DNA from: Kosakonia cowanii JCM 10956 = DSM 18146 | Lineage (GTDB): Bacteria; Pseudomonadota; Gammaproteobacteria; Enterobacterales; Enterobacteriaceae | Direction of reading: 5' to 3' | NCBI RefSeq assembly: GCF_001975225.1 | Contig: NZ_CP019445.1 | Coordinates: 2,604,001 to 2,668,000 of the forward strand | DNA length: 64,000 nt | Shown: in pieces, positions 59,676 through 64,000 of the stretch | Numbering within the stretch: the first letter of the stretch is position 1 | Layout: every line of letters starts with the position of its first letter | Translations under genes and position numbers: made by a program | The notes under the pieces: model-generated | What the model saw: the letters and a program-made list of their open reading frames with translations, nothing else | What the model was told of the DNA's origin: nothing | Databases searched by the model: none

Positions 59676-60371
59676 TCAGCGAAAGCTGGCCAGCGCCCCG
59701 TGGAGGTTATAGGTCATCAGGGAGAGCCAGGCAATCAGCCCAAAGTACAAAAGGGTATATTCCAGACGTTTGCCAGGGTTAAGTGCGGTTAAATTGGGCG
59801 TTTCTTTGCGCCGGGTCCAGATTTGCGAAGCCGCCAGCAGGCAGACAATCAGCAACAGCGGGCTGGGATGCAGGTAAAAGAAACCGAGCAGCAGCGGAAT
59901 GCCGAGATACCAAATCTTGCGCGAAATGGCGACGGTAATGCGCCCGCCATCAAGGGGGGGAACCGGGATCAGGTTAAAGAGGTTGAGGAAAAAGCCAGCG
60001 TAAGCCACCGCCATCAACATCGAACTGTCGAAGTACTCCGCCAGATAGTAGCAGCCCAGCGCGGCAAGCGAGCCGAGCAGGGGGCCGGCGATACCGACCC
60101 ACGCCTCCGTTTCCGCATCCGGAAACTCCTCTTTTAGCGCCACCCAGGCACCGACGAAAGGGATAAACATCGGCAGACCCACCGGCAAGTTACGCTGACG
60201 CGCCGCAAGATAGTGGCCCAGTTCATGACAAAAGAGCAGCACCACGAAGCCGGTGGCGTAGGGCCAGCCGAAGGCCAGCGCATAGGTCGCCACCGACAGC
60301 AGCATTGTCCCCCCGGAAAGCAGCAGCTTGCCGAGGGTTGCGCCTTTAAACAGCAGAAACAGCAGCTTCAT
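59676..60371 (-). CDS. M50-family site-2 intramembrane protease
   Basis: A 231-residue membrane protein with about six helices. The zinc-metalloprotease motif HELGH is at residues 49-53, and the third ligand is Asp141 in NLIPVPPLDGGR, both hallmarks of site-2 proteases. There is no PDZ domain, so it belongs to the compact M50 type rather than the RseP type. It starts two bases after the DUF2167 gene, so the two are surely cotranscribed. It lies downstream of galE in the order of the chromosome but is transcribed towards it. K-12 has no gene here. The substrate is unknown; the DUF2167 partner is an obvious candidate (inference). Confidence 0.9.
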   Translation of the reverse strand: MKLLFLLFKGATLGKLLLSGGTMLLSVATYALAFGWPYATGFVVLLFCHELGHYLAARQRNLPVGLPMFIPFVGAWVALKEEFPDAETEAWVGIAGPLLGSLAALGCYYLAEYFDSSMLMAVAYAGFFLNLFNLIPVPPLDGGRITVAISRKIWYLGIPLLLGFFYLHPSPLLLIVCLLAASQIWTRRKETPNLTALNPGKRLEYTLLYFGLIAWLSLMTYNLHGALASFR

Positions 60372-60373
60372 GC

Positions 60374-61312
60374 TTATTCGACAATCTTAGATTTGTCGTC
60401 TTTTTTACGGAACAGCAGCTTCTTGATGCCCATACCTGCACCCGCCAGCGCAATCAGCGCCAGTTTCCAGAACTTCAGCAGCGTCACGCCGATAATTGCC
60501 AGCAGACCAAGTTTTTTCACCGCCAGGCCGCCAATCAGCGCCGCCAGGCCATACTCGGCGATCTTGTCAGTCGAGGCGTTGAAGTCGCTGTACTTTTTAC
60601 CGTCGTTAAAGGTCACGGCGTTAAGCAGGTTTTTCGCCAGCGGCTTCTCTTGCTCCACGGTGCCGCGATCGGTCACCAGGTTCAGCGAGAGATACCCTTC
60701 ACGGCCGAGCAGGTAGGTGTTGTAGTTCACGCCTTGCTCTTTCAGCGGTACGTTACTGCCGATATCGCGAATGGCAGCAGACCAGATCAGGCGATGCGTT
60801 GCTGCGTCATAGCTCGGCTTCTCTACCCAGCCGACCACTTCGATAGGAGGGATGCCTTTCTCGCTGCGCATCTTGTTGCCTTCTTTGGTCCCCTCCTGCA
60901 GGTTGCTCAGCAACTCGGCCGCGTCCCAGTCTTTGGCATCGTCATCTTTGATGTAACCCGCATCGTCATACTCAATGGAGACGAACCCGGAGATGGCATC
61001 ATTGAACACCAGCCCGTAAAAGGCGCTCTCATCGACGTGGTTACCCAGTTCGCGCATAAATTCCGCTGCCTGCCGCGGAGGGATATAGGTAAAACCTTCC
61101 GGAAGATTAAGCACCGCCTGGTTACCCAGCGTGACTTTATGCGGGCCCGACACGCTGACGCGCTGCATGTTTTCTACGGCCTGGTTAATTTTTGCTTCGT
61201 TCGCGGAAGCAGCGTCCGGTGCCGTCTCTTCGGCAAAACTCAGCGTGCTGAAACCAAAGCAGAGCGCCGCGACCAGCGTAAGGACGCGGGGAAGGGAGAG
61301 ATATTGAGTCAT
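60374..61312 (-). CDS. DUF2167 membrane-anchored protein
   Basis: A 312-residue protein assigned to the DUF2167 family from recall of its features. A signal peptide (MTQYLSLPRVLTLVAALCFG, cut after LSFA) is followed by a periplasmic domain with GNQAVLNLPEGFTYIPP, GLVFNDAISGFVSIEY and EVVGWVEKPSYDAATHRLIW. Two closely spaced C-terminal hydrophobic segments (about 255-300, LGLLAIIGVTLLKFWKLALI and on) end in a basic tail. The start at 61312 gives a proper signal peptide; the frame runs on to 61465 without homology. Function is unknown. It is operonic with an M50 protease. Confidence 0.85.
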   Translation of the reverse strand: MTQYLSLPRVLTLVAALCFGFSTLSFAEETAPDAASANEAKINQAVENMQRVSVSGPHKVTLGNQAVLNLPEGFTYIPPRQAAEFMRELGNHVDESAFYGLVFNDAISGFVSIEYDDAGYIKDDDAKDWDAAELLSNLQEGTKEGNKMRSEKGIPPIEVVGWVEKPSYDAATHRLIWSAAIRDIGSNVPLKEQGVNYNTYLLGREGYLSLNLVTDRGTVEQEKPLAKNLLNAVTFNDGKKYSDFNASTDKIAEYGLAALIGGLAVKKLGLLAIIGVTLLKFWKLALIALAGAGMGIKKLLFRKKDDKSKIVE

Positions 61313-61491
61313 AAAGGTCCCGTTTATATTGACCCGTCGTCCATCGGCGGGCTTTTTTCTTGCCATAACAAAAACTGGCCGCGGATAACGGGGGGCGTCA
61401 TCAGCAAGCCAGTAAACGATCATTATTTTTTTACGCGAAAACGCGCGGGCGCTATTACACCACACCGCCAGGAGGCGAAGCAGCCCCCCAA

Positions 61492-62961
61492 TTATTGTGG
61501 TGTTAAGGCGTAGCGGTAGCCTTCGCCGTCGGCAATAAACGCCAGCTGATGGGTAATGCAGCCGGGCGCGTCGGAAGCGTGGTGGGAGACAAACAGCAAC
61601 TGGGTTTCCCCTTCGCCGATCAGCACATCGATAAAGCGGCGCACCAGCTGGCGGTTGAGCGGATCCAGTCCCTGCAATGGCTCATCAAGGATCAGCAGCG
61701 TCGGGTGTTTAACCAGTGCGCGGACAATCAGCGCCAGCCGCTGCTGCCCCCACGAGAGGCTGTGAAACGGCGCGTCGGCGGTACGGGCATCAAAGCCGAG
61801 AATATCGAGCCACTGCTGCGCCAGCTTGTGCTGCTTATCGGAGACCGCCTGGTAAATCCCAATCGAGTCGAAATAGCCCGAGAGGATCACATTGCGCACC
61901 GTGGTGCTGACGCGGTAATCGAGGTGCAGGCTACTGCTGACATAGCCAATATGTTTTTTGATATCCCAGATGGTCTCACCGCTGCCGCGACGGCGGCCAA
62001 ACAGGGTTAAATCGTTGCTGTAGCCCTGCGGATGATCGCCGGTAATCAGGCTTAGCAGCGTCGATTTCCCCGCGCCGTTCGGGCCGGTAATCTGCCAGTG
62101 CTCGCCCGGATTCACCTGCCAGCTGAGGTGATTAATGATTGGGCGGTCATCATAGGAGACCACGCCGTCGTTAAGCACAATCAGCGCTGCGCTGGGATCG
62201 AGCGTGGCACGAGCGGGCGCAGCATCCGGCTCCGGCAGCGCCATGCCGCTCAACTGTTCACTGTGCGCCAACTGGGCAATCAGCGCCTGCTGAAGCAGGG
62301 CCTCTTTCTCACCGGTTTCCGTCAGGGCGCAATCCACCAGCACGCCCGCATGCTGAACAAAGGCCGGGATCTCATCGAACCGGTTGAGCACCAGCACCAG
62401 CGTGTAGCCATCGGCATTCAGACGGGCAAGCAACAGGGCGAGCTGTTGACGGGAGTCCACATCCAGCCCGTCAAAGGGTTCATCAAGAATAAGCAACTCC
62501 GGCTGCGCCATCAGCGCCTGGCAGAGCAGGGTTTTGCGGGTCTCGCCTGTGGAGAGGTATTTAAAGCGACGTTCAAGCAGATGGGTAATGCCAAACTGCG
62601 CCGCCAGCGCAGCGCAGCGCGACGGGTCTTTAACCTCATCCTGAATAATATCGGCGGTGGTGCGACCGGTATCCTCTTCGCCCGGCGAGAGCATATCGGT
62701 GTTATTACGCTGCCACTCTTCGCTAACCAGCTTTTGCAGCTGTTCAAAGGAGAGGCGGGTAAGGCGGGTGAAGTGGCACTGGCGCTCGCCGTTAAGCAGC
62801 GTCAGTTCACCCGCCAGCGCGCGAGCCAGCGCCGATTTGCCGCTGCCATTGGCACCGACAAAGGCCCAGCTCTCTCCGGCCTGCAGGCGGAGATCTTCAA
62901 GATGCAGCGTGCGGGTATCGCTAAGACGAAACGTACCTTGCGAAATTTGCAATGACGACAT
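61492..62961 (-). CDS. modF: ModF, double ABC-ATPase molybdate-associated protein
   Basis: ModF is a soluble protein with two ABC ATPase domains, found beside the molybdate genes; its exact role is unclear (PhrA in older work on photorepair). It is 489 residues. The first domain has GANGSGKSALA, LSTGETRK and LLILDEPFDGLD; the second has GPNGAGKST, LSWGQQRLAL and LLILDEPLQGLD. The start at 62961 (MSSLQISQ) matches E. coli. It lies 67 bases after modE. Confidence 0.97.
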   Translation of the reverse strand: MSSLQISQGTFRLSDTRTLHLEDLRLQAGESWAFVGANGSGKSALARALAGELTLLNGERQCHFTRLTRLSFEQLQKLVSEEWQRNNTDMLSPGEEDTGRTTADIIQDEVKDPSRCAALAAQFGITHLLERRFKYLSTGETRKTLLCQALMAQPELLILDEPFDGLDVDSRQQLALLLARLNADGYTLVLVLNRFDEIPAFVQHAGVLVDCALTETGEKEALLQQALIAQLAHSEQLSGMALPEPDAAPARATLDPSAALIVLNDGVVSYDDRPIINHLSWQVNPGEHWQITGPNGAGKSTLLSLITGDHPQGYSNDLTLFGRRRGSGETIWDIKKHIGYVSSSLHLDYRVSTTVRNVILSGYFDSIGIYQAVSDKQHKLAQQWLDILGFDARTADAPFHSLSWGQQRLALIVRALVKHPTLLILDEPLQGLDPLNRQLVRRFIDVLIGEGETQLLFVSHHASDAPGCITHQLAFIADGEGYRYALTPQ

Positions 62962-63028
62962 GATGTATCCCAGGTTTTGCAGCACAGAAACTCAGGGATA
63001 CGTGCAATGGCCTGGCTTGTCAATGCCC

Positions 63029-63817
63029 TCAGCACAACGTGGCGAGAATCACCCGATCGGCATTAAAATATGCCGTCACCTGCTGCTGTTCCTGCATATC
63101 CTCCACCTGCGCATTTGGCACTGTGGCGCAAAGCATCTGACCATCCGGCAGGGCGATCAGCACTTCACTCTGCACCTCGCCCTGCTCAATATGGGCAATC
63201 GCGCCGGTTATCTGGTTATCCGCCTGCGCCGCCAGCCGCGCATCGCAGGTCAGGCTGACCCACGGCGCTTTTAGCAGCACCAGCACCTCTTTGCCCGCCT
63301 CCAGCCCTAAGCGTTCAGCGCTTTGCGCCGTGACCGCCGCGTTAAGCCGGGTTTGCCCATCCGCCAGCAACACCTCGACATGCTGCTGCACCTGCTGGTA
63401 GTCGCGGGCGACGATGGTGCCAAACCACTGGTTGCGGGCGCTGGTTTGCAGGGAGAAGCGCGAGATGGCCGCCAGCAGGCTGTCGAGCGGCAGGGCGTCA
63501 TTATCGCTCAGCACATCAAAGGCTTTTTGCTGGATCTGCCCCAGCAGATCGTAGAGCTGAATCAGACGCTGCCCGTAGCGGGTGACTACCGCGCCGCCGC
63601 CGCCTTTACCGCCGGTGGCGCGCTCAACCAGCGTCTGCTCGCTGAGCTGGTTCATCTCATTGATGGCGTCCCACGCGCTTTTGTAGCTGATCCCGGCGTT
63701 CTTCGCGCCCTGGCTGATGGAGCCGGTTTGCTCAATCTGTTTGAGCAGGGCGATGCGCCGCGGGTCGGCGAAGAGGCGCTGCTGGAGTTTAAGAGTAAGG
63801 AGAATTTCAGCCTGCAT
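63029..63817 (-). CDS. modE: ModE, molybdate-responsive transcription regulator
   Basis: ModE binds molybdate and represses modABC while activating molybdoenzyme genes. It is 262 residues. The winged-helix N-terminus has GSISQGAKNAGISYKSAWDA and ERATGGKGGGGAVVTRYGQ; two Mop/TOBE domains follow, with SARNQWFGTI and LKAPWVSLT at the molybdate site. The start at 63817 (MQAEILLTLK) matches E. coli; the upstream ATG would add six residues. Confidence 0.98.
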   Translation of the reverse strand: MQAEILLTLKLQQRLFADPRRIALLKQIEQTGSISQGAKNAGISYKSAWDAINEMNQLSEQTLVERATGGKGGGGAVVTRYGQRLIQLYDLLGQIQQKAFDVLSDNDALPLDSLLAAISRFSLQTSARNQWFGTIVARDYQQVQQHVEVLLADGQTRLNAAVTAQSAERLGLEAGKEVLVLLKAPWVSLTCDARLAAQADNQITGAIAHIEQGEVQSEVLIALPDGQMLCATVPNAQVEDMQEQQQVTAYFNADRVILATLC

Positions 63818-63881
63818 GACGCACTTCCCTCGCAAAAGGGCTATTGTGAAGGAAAAGCGCCGACGCGCCTAGTGCCGGGCA

Positions 63882-63900
63882 ATCGCACAAAAGGCGAGTG
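63882..63900 (+). promoter_or_regulatory. Candidate Mar/Sox/Rob box before acrZ
   Basis: ATCGCACAAAAGGCGAGTG fits the AYnGCAC half of the marbox consensus; the second half is weak. In E. coli acrZ is induced by MarA, SoxS and Rob together with acrAB and tolC. Confidence 0.35.
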
Positions 63901-63953
63901 TTTTACATAATGTTCAGGCTAGAATGCCGCATTCTCACTTTCTGGAGACGACC

Positions 63954-64000
63954 ATGTTAGAGCTGTTGAAAAGCCTGGTTTTTGCCGTGATTATGGTGCC
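63954..64000 (+). CDS. acrZ: AcrZ, small AcrB-associated protein (partial)
   Basis: The first 15 codons, MLELLKSLVFAVIMV, are present before the window ends; they match the N-terminal membrane helix of E. coli AcrZ (49 residues), which binds AcrB and alters its drug range. A CTGGAGAC ribosome site lies before the ATG. It is divergent from modE, as in E. coli. Confidence 0.93.
   Translation, partial: MLELLKSLVFAVIMV

Overview
The window comes from a member of the Enterobacteriaceae. Gene order and protein sequences follow the Escherichia coli K-12 segment from glnS to acrZ (about 15-17 min) almost gene for gene. The differences are: a chitobiase gene (chb) beside chiP where K-12 has chiQ, a full-length DUF523-DUF1722 ybgA, no rhsC block after ybfA, and an extra DUF2167/M50-protease pair between galE and modF. 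These point to a relative of Enterobacter, Kosakonia or Cronobacter; the genus cannot be fixed from the sequence alone.

Layout. 1-5500: 3' end of glnS, then the chitin-use genes chiP and chb (chb is frameshifted). 5600-10620: fur with its leader peptide uof, fldA, ybfE and ybfF on the minus strand, then seqA and pgm on plus. 10870-18660: kdpFABC-kdpDE (potassium import and its two-component control) on minus. 18780-19560: a long gap with REP elements and an unexplained GC-rich block. 19565-26130: ybfA, ybgA, phrB, ybgI, pxpB, pxpC (frameshifted), pxpA, nei. 26350-38160: gltA on minus and, divergently, sdhCDAB-sucABCD, which together encode the TCA-cycle section from citrate synthase through 2-oxoglutarate dehydrogenase, succinyl-CoA synthetase and succinate dehydrogenase. 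The end of this operon resembles the SdhX sRNA. 38900-47820: cydABX-ybgE (cytochrome bd oxidase), then ybgC-tolQRAB-pal-cpoB (cell envelope division machinery). 47988-48935: four tRNA-Lys and one tRNA-Val gene with odd tRNA-tail repeats between them. 48971-49280: three tandem REP units. 49438-54992: nadA-pnuC (NAD supply, with a NadR operator), zitB, ybgS, aroG (with a perfect TyrR box) and gpmA (with a Fur box). 55200-59460: galETKM with both gal operators and a CRP site. 59676-61312: DUF2167 protein plus M50 protease. 61492-64000: modF, modE and the first 15 codons of acrZ.

Most of the window is conserved core genome. The parts worth a second look are the two single-base frameshifts (chb, pxpC), the DUF2167-M50 pair, the tRNA-Lys tail repeats, and two structured non-coding blocks (18840-19140 and 31640-31760). 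Several short genes that lie below usual ORF cut-offs (uof, kdpF, cydX, acrZ) were found by reading the DNA. Family assignments and comparisons with E. coli or Serratia proteins rest on recall of those sequences; no database search was run.
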